A DNA stretch of 64,000 nucleotides from Ralstonia pickettii DTP0602 (GTDB lineage: Bacteria; Pseudomonadota; Gammaproteobacteria; Burkholderiales; Burkholderiaceae): contig CP006669.1 of assembly GCA_000471925.1 (NCBI GenBank), forward strand, positions 310,001-374,000. The letters are read 5' to 3'. Below, piece after piece: positions 44,395 through 52,613 of this stretch; position 1 is the stretch's first letter, and each line of letters starts with the position of its first letter. The position numbers and the translations under genes were made by a program. A model generated the notes under the pieces. That model had not been told where the DNA came from and ran no database searches. It worked only from the letters and a program-made list of their open reading frames with translations.

Positions 44395-44739
44395 TCACGC
44401 GTCGCCGGAAGGTCGGAGAAGTTCTAGTGGGCGCAGCGCGTGCACGGCGCGTTGGAGCATCCGTGTCAAGTCTTCCAGTTCCTCCACAATGGCCTCGGCC
44501 TGCTCGACCAAGGCTGGATTCGTTGCTCCCGAGACGAGACTGGCACCATTGAGAACCGTATGGGCCATGCCATGTAACTGGAGTAAATCGTCGCGAATGC
44601 CTGCTGGCTCGCTGACTCGGGTTCGTATCGTATCGACGAGGTCCACAATGCGCAGGATCTCGCTGGTGTCGAAACTGTCCTGCAGGCGATGCAAGGCATC
44701 GGTGTCAACCGGGCCAAAAGGGGTCTGGGTGTTAGGCAT
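44395..44739 (-). CDS. tnpC: TnpC-like regulator of the Tn3-family transposase
   Basis: This encodes 114 residues from ATG 44739 (MPNTQTPFGPVDTDALHRLQ). The helical sequence LQDSFDTSEILRIVDLVDTIRTRVSEPAGIRDDLLQLHGMAHTVLNGASL resembles the TnpC proteins described as post-transcriptional modulators of Tn4651-type transposases. It overlaps the end of tnpA by eight bases, implying coupled translation. No enzymatic motif is present. Call from recall of the family. Confidence 0.65.
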   Translation of the reverse strand: MPNTQTPFGPVDTDALHRLQDSFDTSEILRIVDLVDTIRTRVSEPAGIRDDLLQLHGMAHTVLNGASLVSGATNPALVEQAEAIVEELEDLTRMLQRAVHALRPLELLRPSGDA

Positions 44740-47728
44740 GGCGTGGTTTCCGAGCGGAGAATGCGGGGGCAGCGAAGAGACTGTCGCGGATCCAAGCCTC
44801 CGGAGTCCGCTCAAGGTTTAGCTTGTAGTCGCCAAAGCGCTTGATGTTGCTGGTGAGATAGGGGCTGAGGAAGCCGATGTCGTGTACGTCGACCTTGATA
44901 CCATCCTTCTCCATGGCGCGAAGTGCCTGCATCATGTCGGCGGTGTTCTGAAGGATCACTGCGGAGGCGATCAAATCGTTGTAGCGCAATCGCTTTTGCT
45001 GCTCGTCGGGATCGTTCACTGGCAGCACATCGCCGCCGAACGAAAACCACTTGGCAAAGCCATTGTAGGACTCGATCTTGTTGGTAGTCGCAGTGATTTC
45101 CTGGCGCAGTTCGCGGCTGCCGATCCACTCCAGCAGAAACACGGTGCGAACAACCTTGCCCAGTTCCTGGGCGGCCAGCAGGAGGCGATTCTTGCGACTA
45201 TCCGATCCCAAGCGGCGCAGCAGTAGGGGAGAGGATATGGTTCCGGCCTGGATCGACAAAGCGACCTGCATCAGGTCCTGCCAATGAAGGGCGATCAGGT
45301 CCCAGTCCACCGCGCCCGAGAAGAGACGGTCAATGTGACGATACTTGGAACTGGGGTCGGCTCGGTAAAGTTTCAGATCCTGCCAGTTGCGAATCCGCGG
45401 CATCAGGTTGATGCCAAGCAGGTAGGTAAAGGCAAAAACCGCAGCCGACTGGCCCTGGGTGTCGGCATGCACCGTGTCTGCCTCCACGCTCAAGCCTGCC
45501 TTGAGCAAGCCCTCGATGACGTAGACAGCCTCCCACACGCCGGGCGGGATGAAGTGTCGGAATACGGCAATGTAGTTGTCTGCAACATGCCGGTAGGCCA
45601 CCGCGCCCTTCTTACGGTAGCGGAAGTGGTAGCCCGTGAGCAGGTTATTGTCGTAGAAGTCGTATTGCGTGCCGTCGGCCGCCACGGTCTTACCGTCCCC
45701 CCAATGCTTGGGCAGGTCGAGCTGAAGATACAACTCGATCAGTTCGCGCTGCGCGGTTTCAAGCCGTTCGAGACTCATATGCCGCCGATTGACGAACGAC
45801 ATCATGTGCGGCGTCACCCGTTCGCCCATGTGGCGAGCTGCTTGCGTGGGTCCGAGATTGCAGCCCATCGCGAAGATCGTCAGCAAGTAGCGCTCGGCGG
45901 CGTGGCGGATCTTGGGATCGCTGCCTGAAAGCGGGCCGAAGTGGCGCGTGAAGTGGGTCCAATGCTCGATGTTGGCCAGGACGTCCAGCAGGTTGCGGTT
46001 CGGCATGTGGCGGATCAGCGTCTGCTGAAGCGCAAGCGCGCTGGCGGGGATTTCCTTGGCGACGGTCCGACGGAATACCGGCTCGCCGTTGCGGCCAATG
46101 GTGACGTGCTGACGCTTATCCGGAAAACTATCGTCCAGGTTCTGTGCCGTCGCGGCCAACCACTGACGTAGGTGTGCAACGAAATCCTGCGCGTTGGTCG
46201 GCATCTCCAACTTGGCGCAGTAGTCAGGGAGGCGGCGCTCGCATTCACGCCAGCGCAACAGATGCAGCCGGTAGTCGGCAAACGCGTCCGAGCCGACGAC
46301 ACAGAGGTCGCCAGAGCGCAGTTCGCCAACCATATGCGAAAGCACGCAGAGCTCCAGATAGCGCCGATTGATGCCAGGCCCCAGAATGTCAGAGCGCTGT
46401 ACGAGCTTACGCCAGCGCTCCGAGGCGAAGCTCAGATCGACGTCGGCGGCAAACCATTCGCGGTGCAGGGCCGCATTCTTCAACACTACTGCCAGTGCGG
46501 CCAGCAGGGTGCACGACTGGCTGGTTGACTGCCACTTCAGCACTTCGGCCAGGCGCAACATTACCGAGCGGTGCGGGCGAAAATGCCGCCACAAAAGGGG
46601 CAAGTAGTTGTTCCCGCTGAAGGCGCGGACCTCGGCGCAGCTCTCGCGTAGAGGCTCCAAATCGCCTGAGGGGGCAAGAAGGCGCCTTACCTCTACGCCG
46701 ATCTGAGCATCATCCTCGCCCTCGGCAACGATCTCGACCACGCCGTCGAGCAGCGCGACGAGCTTTTCCATTTGCGCGCGGCGGCGGGACTGGATTTGCT
46801 CCAACTCCTCCCGTGCCCGCTTGTGGATGGCGCTCATGCGCCGGATAAACATTTCGGCGAGATCGTCCCGCACCCGTACCCGCATTTGATTGAGGAGCGC
46901 CACCATCAGCGCATAACGCTTTTCCGGCAAGATCTCCTTGAGATTGGCCGCGTCTAGGCTCATAGCCTGGCTCGCCAAGGACCGCAGCTTGGAAGCCGGC
47001 ACGCCTGCCACGGTCTTGGAAAAGTCTCCAATGGTGTCCAGCCAGGTTAGATGCTCGATCAGCAGAGTCAGGTGCTTGCGCGAGGGACGCAGCGCGTGGC
47101 GCTTGATGTTGTGATAAGCGGTTTGACGGCTTGCTAGGTCTCGGGTCAGCAACCGGTCAAGCCGGTGCTGCTCGTCCTCGGACAGGCGTCGTCTGATGCG
47201 GCGAAACAGGGCAGTTTGCGTGCGAGCGTGGACCTGCTCGACGATGGCATCTAACGTGGAGAAGGATGGCAGTTCGATCTGACGCAGGACCAGGGCATCG
47301 ATCGTCGCGTTGATGATGTCAACCGGCTGGTCCATCGTTTCGGCGGCGTCGCGCGCAGCACGGATAGTGACCTCGTTGGCATCGGTGCCGAGGTAGGCCT
47401 GGATGCCAAGGAACTCTCGCACGGCCGTGTAGTGCCGGAACAAGGTCGGCGACACCTTTCGGTCGTAGCCAAACTTCGTACCTGGGTTCAGGCCGGCACT
47501 GATGCGCACCAGTTCCGGCACGCTGGCAGGAATCGTGTCAAGGTTCGGGAAGTGGTGTAGCTGCTGAAAGACCTTCAGGAGCACCAGCAGACCAAGTCGC
47601 GATTCTTGCCCGCGTGTGGACCGCGTCGCCCAGTCCAACTCTTCCGCGCTTGGTGTGTAGCAGGCCCGCAATTCCTTGAGGGAAAAGACCTTTGGGAAAC
47701 GCGGGTAGGCGGTACGCTCGACGGTGGC
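44732..47728 (-). CDS. tnpA: Tn3-family transposase TnpA
   Basis: This encodes 998 residues from ATG 47728 (MATVERTAYPRFPKVF); a start at 47746 adds six. Size and architecture match Tn3 transposases: an N-terminal DNA-binding half (SAEELDWATRSTRGQESRLGLLVLLK) and a C-terminal DDE core with VAADGTQYDFYDNN (first Asp), HADTQGQSAAVFAFTYLLG (second Asp) and TTNKIESYNGFAKWFSFGG (Glu). No frameshifts. It likely recognises the 40-bp ends at 44192 and 47838. Confidence 0.95.
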   Translation of the reverse strand, partial: ATVERTAYPRFPKVFSLKELRACYTPSAEELDWATRSTRGQESRLGLLVLLKVFQQLHHFPNLDTIPASVPELVRISAGLNPGTKFGYDRKVSPTLFRHYTAVREFLGIQAYLGTDANEVTIRAARDAAETMDQPVDIINATIDALVLRQIELPSFSTLDAIVEQVHARTQTALFRRIRRRLSEDEQHRLDRLLTRDLASRQTAYHNIKRHALRPSRKHLTLLIEHLTWLDTIGDFSKTVAGVPASKLRSLASQAMSLDAANLKEILPEKRYALMVALLNQMRVRVRDDLAEMFIRRMSAIHKRAREELEQIQSRRRAQMEKLVALLDGVVEIVAEGEDDAQIGVEVRRLLAPSGDLEPLRESCAEVRAFSGNNYLPLLWRHFRPHRSVMLRLAEVLKWQSTSQSCTLLAALAVVLKNAALHREWFAADVDLSFASERWRKLVQRSDILGPGINRRYLELCVLSHMVGELRSGDLCVVGSDAFADYRLHLLRWRECERRLPDYCAKLEMPTNAQDFVAHLRQWLAATAQNLDDSFPDKRQHVTIGRNGEPVFRRTVAKEIPASALALQQTLIRHMPNRNLLDVLANIEHWTHFTRHFGPLSGSDPKIRHAAERYLLTIFAMGCNLGPTQAARHMGERVTPHMMSFVNRRHMSLERLETAQRELIELYLQLDLPKHWGDGKTVAADGTQYDFYDNNLLTGYHFRYRKKGAVAYRHVADNYIAVFRHFIPPGVWEAVYVIEGLLKAGLSVEADTVHADTQGQSAAVFAFTYLLGINLMPRIRNWQDLKLYRADPSSKYRHIDRLFSGAVDWDLIALHWQDLMQVALSIQAGTISSPLLLRRLGSDSRKNRLLLAAQELGKVVRTVFLLEWIGSRELRQEITATTNKIESYNGFAKWFSFGGDVLPVNDPDEQQKRLRYNDLIASAVILQNTADMMQALRAMEKDGIKVDVHDIGFLSPYLTSNIKRFGDYKLNLERTPEAWIRDSLFAAPAFSARKPRHA

Positions 47729-47877
47729 CATACAGGATCTCGACAATCGCTGAAAGGCCGGCCAGCGTAGCTGGGGCAGGTGACAGTTTCTTGCTTATTT
47801 CCTCAAGTTATTATCATTGCCATCTATATAACCAGAAGGCTTATGATAGCGGTTTGGGCGTATCTTGGTCAGGGGCC

Positions 47878-48090
47878 GTCAACCCGGCGGCCAAGACCGA
47901 TCCCAAGTCGCCGATCGCGGGCATGCCGATCCTGGAGGCGTACAAGGCCAAGACCATCATCGTCAACAAGCGCTCGATGGCCGCCGGCTACGCCGGCCTG
48001 GACAACGAGCTGTTCTACATGGACAAGACCATGATGGTGTTCGGCGACGCCAAGAAGGTAGTCGAGGACATGTTCAAGGCAACGAACTGA
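47878..48090 (+). pseudogene. pntB: 3' end of pntB (transhydrogenase beta subunit)
   Basis: From the transposon border the frame reads VNPAAKTDPKSPIAGMPILE, KRSMAAGYAGLDNELF, MDKTMMVFGDAKKVVEDMFKATN and stop. This is the NADP-binding C-terminus of the membrane transhydrogenase beta subunit (family: NPxAxxxxxSPIxGMPILxV, KRSMxxGYAGxxNxLF, MLFGDAKK). The remaining 90 percent is absent. Confidence 0.85.
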
Positions 48091-48165
48091 TTCCGGTGAC
48101 GGCCTATGCCAGGGCTATTCGGCAACTTGTCCGATGCACCTGCTATTGGCCAAGGTCAACGAATA

Positions 48166-48228
48166 GGCCTGCGACCAAGATACGCTTTATGCTCTGCAGC
48201 ACATAAACCTTTATCTTGGTCAGGGGCC
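48166..48228. mobile_element. 63-bp paired Tn3-end remnant
   Basis: The outer 17 bases of both transposon ends face each other at 63-bp spacing: GGCCTGCGACCAAGATA (48166-48182, as at 44192) and TATCTTGGTCAGGGGCC (48212-48228, as at 47861). The interior AT-rich sequence pairs partly around CTCTGCAGC. It looks like a collapsed element or the product of imprecise excision. Confidence 0.65.
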
Positions 48229-48248
48229 AGGTATGGTTTGTCGAGGGA

Positions 48249-48692
48249 CTAATCGAGGTGACGGCACATATAGTGAGTCCTTATGCCGAAGCGTCGGAGC
48301 GTCTCTCTGGATAAGTGCAGCTCATGCGTCACGCTGTCTGCAGGAGTTAAGGTGAAGCCGCATCGGGCAAAGAAGCCAGGTTGCTCGGGGTTGAGGACTG
48401 TTGCCTTTATGCAGCCATGGGCCCGTGCGCGCATCAGGAGTGTGCTGACCAGATAGGTTGCAACACGGTGCCCGCGGCACTCCGGAAGGACAGCCGCCGC
48501 GTGAATGGCGAAGGTGCGACCATGCTGTTCGCCGTAGGCACAGCCGACCACCTTTCCGCCCATGGTGGCGATATGAAATAGGCTGGATGGGTGTTCTATT
48601 TCGTCATAAGGCAAGCCGCAAGTCTGCAGGACTCGCGAGATGGCCTCTGACTCCGCTGACCCAGCAGCCCGTAGTCGGATATCTCTTATCAT
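48249..48692 (-). CDS. GNAT-family N-acetyltransferase
   Basis: This encodes 147 residues from ATG 48692 (MIRDIRLRAAGSAESEAI), with AAAAAAGGG upstream. The acetyl-CoA site is in AAAVLPECRGHRVATYLVSTLL (the QxxGxG/A loop appears as ECRGHRVA), and the C-terminal PGFFARCGFTL is the usual GNAT FFxxxGF motif. The N-terminus (VLQTCGLPYDEIE) is like the ArsN2 branch, but substrate is uncertain. The longer frame to 48767 is not supported. Confidence 0.78.
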   Translation of the reverse strand: MIRDIRLRAAGSAESEAISRVLQTCGLPYDEIEHPSSLFHIATMGGKVVGCAYGEQHGRTFAIHAAAVLPECRGHRVATYLVSTLLMRARAHGCIKATVLNPEQPGFFARCGFTLTPADSVTHELHLSRETLRRFGIRTHYMCRHLD

Positions 48693-48983
48693 TGTTGACC
48701 CTTTTTTGCTGCGCTGCACGGGTGTTAGCGACCACCTCTGAAAGCAGCTTCCTCCAAAGCCCGACAATATGCATCGAAGTTGTTTTGAATGTCATCACCC
48801 GTCCGTGGGGTGTTGGCTCACAGTGTGATGGATTTTTAGTTGCAGTGATTTGTAATTCTCTTGCATTCCGTACTCCCCCAGGCGCGACCGCAGCGGCTTT
48901 GACCCCCGCAGTTACAACCAGTCGCCCCGAGCGCGCGGGGCCTTGCAGAACGTGAGACCGACGTTGCCTGGACGCGATAGGGG

Positions 48984-49328
48984 ACGATAACGGGCCTTGC
49001 CGCGCATCTCAGCAAGTTGGCCGACTGGGTCTCTACACGCCGGACACTGGGTCGTGATCCGATCCTCGACAACGTCTCGCTCTAATGGCTGACGAACACC
49101 GACGAGTCCAGCGCCCGGATCTACAGGGAGACCAGCGTGGCGCCAGCAAAGACCAGCCGCGTTACCGTTCCGGCGGCATTGGCCGTCTTTCCAGGCGAGG
49201 TTTACTGGCCACCGAAGGCTTGGCTGGCGCGGGCATATCCCAACCGGGTCTATTACAACCAGGTTGGCAAGGTCGGACACTTTGCCGCTTGCAAAGAGCC
49301 GGAGTTGCTTAGATCATCGATGCGATGA
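48984..49328 (+). pseudogene. Epoxide hydrolase C-terminal fragment, copy 2
   Basis: This is the same remnant as at 601-937, with the identical internal TAA (49083-49085) before WLTNTDESSARIY. It retains GHFAACKEPELL with the family's conserved EPEL. It has no N-terminal part. Because the stop is shared, both copies derive from one already inactive fragment. Confidence 0.7.
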
Positions 49329-49638
49329 GGCCGTTGCGCCGCCTCGGGTTTTGGAATGCCGCGATAAGGTTGCGGTATGCGACCATGTCAACGTTCTCTA
49401 CACCTTCCCAAATCTTGATGCGATCGAACATGTTGCTGCTAATATCGAATGCCGCTTCTTCGATCAGGAGAGATGCCCGTCCATCATTCTTGCAATTTGA
49501 GCCAGAAACATCTTCATGCACAATGACCCGGATTTGGTTGGACAAATTTTCTGCAAGTTTTCGGATTTCCCCTTCGCTCTTTTCGCCAAAGGGCAAATCG
49601 TAGATGTTCGCAGGCTGCTTCTTGAACAATCCAAACAT
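49309..49638 (-). CDS. Hypothetical protein (MFGLFKK family), copy 2
   Basis: This encodes 109 residues from ATG 49638, differing from copy 1 by few residues (for example PANIYDLPFGEKSEGE against PAIIYDLPFGEKNEGE). No family is recognised. The upstream in-frame extension to 49935 is also open, but one cysteine of its CKVCGSPCKVGAC stretch has become serine, arguing that the extension is not under selection as a zinc site. Expression is uncertain. Confidence 0.5.
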   Translation of the reverse strand: MFGLFKKQPANIYDLPFGEKSEGEIRKLAENLSNQIRVIVHEDVSGSNCKNDGRASLLIEEAAFDISSNMFDRIKIWEGVENVDMVAYRNLIAAFQNPRRRNGLIASMI

Positions 49639-49961
49639 GATTAAGACTTCGTTTAGGTAAATTACAAGCTCAAGGGCTACAAGCCGCTTCACCTGGCCGA
49701 TGAGGAGATCCGACTCATTACCAAAGTAGGTGTTGCGGCAAGCCCCAACTTTGCTTGGGCTGCCGCAGACTTTGCATTTGATGCCATGTGGCGATAAGTG
49801 CGCCTTGGTATCCGAATTGGCTGAGTGCCGTGTAGTCACGAAGGGGCGGGCGCGCGTTGCGCCTGCGTCCCGCAGGTCATACTGACTGCGCGGGAGGCGC
49901 GCGGGTGATGAGAAGGCAACTGCCCATATAGGCAAGGGTGGCAGGCAATCACCTCGACTAG

Positions 49962-50105
49962 ATGGGTGGCCGTAGGATCACGCCCAACCCCTTTTACCCG
50001 CTCGGCATAAAAGGCGCAGGAGAGTCGGGACTCGGCGGCGCGGTGGCTGCAGTCACAAATGCGGTCGCGGGCGCGGTGGTGGAATACGTTCCGGCGCCAA
50101 CTGCG
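49962..50105 (+). pseudogene. CoxL-type molybdopterin subunit C-terminal fragment, copy 2
   Basis: An intact frame reads GGRRITPNPFYPLGIKGAGE, SGLGGAVAAVTNAVAG and VVEYVPAPTA, then runs into IS110. PLGxKGxGExG and the following Ala/Val-rich helix are the C-terminal hallmark of xanthine-dehydrogenase/CO-dehydrogenase large subunits. The native stop is seen only in copy 1. Confidence 0.65.
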
Positions 50106-51525
50106 GAGACCGCGCCAAAACAATGGGATGGACGCCCCCAACCAAACGGCATCGGTGTGCCACAGTGGAGTTGCGTATCACCACTTCACGGAAGGGAGCG
50201 TCCATCATGAAGGCTACTACCATCGGCATCGATCTGGCGAAGAACGTATTCCAGGTTCATGGTGTTTCTGAGAACGGCAAGATCGTCTTGAGAAGACAAC
50301 TCAAACGTCATCAGGTGGCAATATTCTTCGCGAACCTTGCGCCCGCCCTTGTTGGCATGGAAGCGTGCGGAAGTGCACATTACTGGGCCAGGAAGCTACA
50401 AGGCATGGGGCACACGGTCCGCCTAATGGCACCGCAGTTCGTCAAGCCCTATGTCAAGACCAACAAGCACGATGCCGCCGACGCAGAGGCGATTTGCGAA
50501 GCGGTAACCCGTCCCAACATGCGCTTTGTACCGATCAAGAATGTCGAGCAGCAGGCGATGTTGGCCTTGCATCGGGCTCGCCAGGGATTTGTGAGCGCTC
50601 GCACCGCGCAGGCCAATCAGATCCGTGGCCTGCTCAGCGAGTATGGATTCGTCTTACCTCAAGGAATCGCCTGCATTGCGGAAAAGGTCCCCGACATCAT
50701 TGAGGACGGCTCGAACGAGCTACCGGGGACGTTCCGGCAGCTCATACAACGCTTGATGGCACATCTCAAAGCGCTTCACCAACAGGTATCAGAAATCGAT
50801 GCCGAGATCAGGGCGTGGCACAGGCAGAGCGACTTGTCCTGCAAGCTTGAGAAGATACCAGGTGTCGGACCCGTGACAGCCACTGCGCTGGTGGCAACAA
50901 TCGGGGACGCGAAGCACTTCAAGAACGGCCGAGAGTTGGCCGCTTGGCTTGGCCTGGTGCCAAGGCAACACTCAAGCGGTGGAAAGCAAAATCTGCTTGG
51001 AATCAGCAAGCGTGGCGATTCCTACTTGCGGACACTGTTGATTCACTGTGCGCGCTCAGCAATCTTCGCGTCACGACGCAAGGGTATGGAGCAAGGCTGG
51101 GTCCACGACGTGGCGCGTCGGCGCAATAGCAACATAGCCGCAGTCGCGCTGGCCAACAAAATCGCTCGAACTGTGTGGGCATTATGGAGGCATGACAGGG
51201 AGTACCGACCTGCCTACACTCCTGCGGCTGCAGCAGCGTAGGCAGGTCTCTCATTTAAGGCGTGAAGCGGTATCAGTAGGAGAAGCAGACCACAGATTGC
51301 TCAGGCAATCATGAAATGATGGCAAGACAGGTTAGACCGTGGCCGGTAAAGCCCGACAGCCCCCAAGCACTTCTGAGTGCGGCAAATCGATAGGGATCTG
51401 GCCAGCGAAACCCATCAGGGACAGCGGCGGTGCCGCAGCGAAAGTCCGAATGTACGGTTGCAATCCACCTTCCGGTCATCATTGATTGAGCGCTTGGCAA
51501 ACTGGGGGCGTCCATGTACGGGGGC
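50106..51525 (+). mobile_element. IS110-family (IS1111-type) element
   Basis: Copy 2 of the repeat diverges from copy 1 at 50106, marking the left end. A perfect subterminal inverted repeat ATGGACGCCCCCA lies at 50128-50140 and, reversed, 51503-51515, which is typical of the IS1111 subgroup. The right end is placed near 51525 by symmetry and is approximate. The long 3' non-coding part (51242-51525) fits the bridge-RNA-bearing architecture of IS110 relatives. Confidence 0.8.
50207..51241 (+). CDS. IS110-family transposase (DEDD/serine type)
   Basis: This encodes 344 residues from ATG 50207 (MKATTIGIDLAKNVFQVHG), preceded by GGAAGGGAG. The DEDD RuvC-like residues are in GIDLAKN, GMEACGSAHYWARKL and NKHDAADAEAICEA. 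The C-terminal transposase-20 domain carries IPGVGPVTATALVATIGD and the GLVPRQHSSGGKQNLLGISKRGD block with the catalytic serine. It is full length and intact. Confidence 0.93.
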   Translation: MKATTIGIDLAKNVFQVHGVSENGKIVLRRQLKRHQVAIFFANLAPALVGMEACGSAHYWARKLQGMGHTVRLMAPQFVKPYVKTNKHDAADAEAICEAVTRPNMRFVPIKNVEQQAMLALHRARQGFVSARTAQANQIRGLLSEYGFVLPQGIACIAEKVPDIIEDGSNELPGTFRQLIQRLMAHLKALHQQVSEIDAEIRAWHRQSDLSCKLEKIPGVGPVTATALVATIGDAKHFKNGRELAAWLGLVPRQHSSGGKQNLLGISKRGDSYLRTLLIHCARSAIFASRRKGMEQGWVHDVARRRNSNIAAVALANKIARTVWALWRHDREYRPAYTPAAAAA

Positions 51526-51528
51526 TGA

Positions 51529-51684
51529 CTAAGCGGCAAGGCGACGGGCTTCTTCTCCGGCGATGGAGGGATACCGTCGTTCAACGTAAGACCGGAGCTG
51601 GTCATTGAGCACAGCCGTCCGACAAAGAGCAAAGCCCTCGGCCGAGGAGGCCCGGAAGTTGGCAGGGCGGGTCGCGTCTGTCAT
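51529..51684 (-). CDS. Small hypothetical protein next to IS110
   Basis: A 51-residue complete frame (MTDATRPANFRASSAEGFAL...SYVERRYPSIAGEEARRLAA) has TAGGA just upstream of the ATG and a strong codon pattern. Its stop lies within a few bases of the predicted IS110 right end, so the native C-terminus may have been replaced. No family is recognised. Confidence 0.4.
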   Translation of the reverse strand: MTDATRPANFRASSAEGFALCRTAVLNDQLRSYVERRYPSIAGEEARRLAA

Positions 51685-51765
51685 TTCCTATACTTTCACA
51701 ACGGAAAAAGCTACGTTCCGGGCACCCGCACCGACCGCCTTACCCGACTGGGAGGGGAGATCAAC

Positions 51766-51951
51766 ATGGCAAGCTTAAGACTCTTTGTACGTTCACTGGC
51801 TTTGTTGCCTCTGCTGGGGCTGGGCAGTTGCTTCTCATTTGAGCGCCATGTCATCGAGTCGCCTTCGCCTCCCCCGGCGAGCGGTCGTACGGTCATTGTG
51901 CCGCCAGGGTCTACCGTGACATGCACGCCCGGACCCTGCCAAGTGCGGTGA
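51766..51951 (+). CDS. Small exported/lipoprotein-like peptide
   Basis: This encodes 61 residues with a very strong ribosome-binding site (GGGAGGGGAG). The N-terminus MASLRLFVRSLALLPLLGLG followed by SC is a lipoprotein-type signal (lipobox GLGSC). The short mature part is Pro/Ser-rich (SPSPPPASGRTVIVPPGSTV) and ends TCTPGPCQVR with two cysteines. Function is unknown; similar tiny lipoproteins are common in this family of bacteria. Confidence 0.6.
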   Translation: MASLRLFVRSLALLPLLGLGSCFSFERHVIESPSPPPASGRTVIVPPGSTVTCTPGPCQVR

Positions 51952-52107
51952 ATGGCGTGAAGCGCAAGACAAAGCCCTCGGCCAAACAATGGTGAGGGCT
52001 TTAGGCAGTGGAGCCGTGCTCAGATCTCGGCCTCGGATATCAGTTATTTTTTTGATGCCAGCATCAGGGCGGTTCTGCACCCGCCCGATCAGTCTTTTCA
52101 AGTCCTC

Positions 52108-52138
52108 GCCCTCCCCGGCCGAGGGCTTTTCTCTTTTG
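52108..52138 (+). terminator. Rho-independent terminator
   Basis: GCCCTC (52108-52113) pairs with GAGGGC (52121-52126), followed by TTTTCTCTTTT. It could serve the small lipoprotein transcript. The AGCCCTCGGCC motif also occurs at 51634 and 51973. Confidence 0.6.
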
Positions 52139-52155
52139 TCGGACAGCGCCTGATA

Positions 52156-52327
52156 GGGGGTGATCGTCCTTTCTGCGCAGATTGATACGGTCGAAGGAAT
52201 AATATTCCGATAACTCAACGACTCACGCGTGCCACGTGTTGTTTTTTCTTCCTGTCCCGTAAGTCGTTGATGGCATTGGAATTTCCGGATCTCAGCGTGA
52301 CATTCTGCGCCCAAAGCACGATAACCC
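52156..52327. mobile_element. 172-bp inverted-repeat element B, relative of the one at 17750
   Basis: Imperfect inverted repeats of about 25 bp (GGGGTGATCGTCCTTTCTGC against, reversed, GGGGTTATCGTGCTTTGGGC) lie at the two ends. The interior block TAAGTCGTTGATGG followed by ATTTCCGGA corresponds to TAAGTCCTTGATGG and CTTTCCGGG in element A at the same relative place, and the lengths agree (172 and 174 bp). A further GACATGGGGTGATC copy of the end motif sits right after it at 52329-52342. Confidence 0.55.
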
Positions 52328-52613
52328 CGACATGGGGTGATCTTAAATTTTTAAACATTTTCAACTTAAAGAAAGTCAGATATAAACCCGATCTCCTTGT
52401 AATTCCAACGCGAGAAATCTAGGCTCATAAGCTTGAAGTACGTTCATGTTACTGCCAGCACGCATTCAACTGCGAGCATCTGTCGGGATGCGAACAGAGC
52501 GAATACGACGTGGCGGTACGCTAATGGTCAGTGTGCCGAGACCGCCCAAGCCGGATGCCTGGCGCGACTCCGATGCTTCGCCGCCTGCAACAAGAGAACA
52601 GAGGGAGAGCAGC

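Larger units (their letters stand above)
44192..47877 (-). mobile_element. Minimal Tn3-family transposon (tnpA, tnpC)
   Basis: Long terminal inverted repeats of about 40 bp lie at 44192-44231 and 47838-47877 (shared core ACCAAGATACGCCCAA, inner end CGCTATCATAAGCC). Inside are only the transposase and the TnpC-like regulator. There is no resolvase gene, and no target duplication is visible because the two sides carry unrelated broken genes, so the element has probably suffered a flanking deletion or recombination. Confidence 0.85.
48984..50105. repeat. 1.1 kb direct repeat, copy 2
   Basis: This matches 592-1713 almost exactly (see copy 1). It keeps the better-preserved reading of the CoxL tail and of the EPEL motif in the epoxide hydrolase remnant, so it is closer to the ancestor. 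Its right end is replaced by IS110 at 50106. Confidence 0.9.
51952..52613. other. 662-bp non-coding stretch upstream of the nitrilase
   Basis: This contains a weak hairpin (AGCCCTC 51973-51979 with GAGGGCT 51994-52000), a clear terminator at 52108, the 172-bp inverted-repeat element at 52156 and an AT-rich stretch 52340-52400. The nitrilase frame is open upstream to 52446 but that part is not family-like. Confidence 0.5.
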
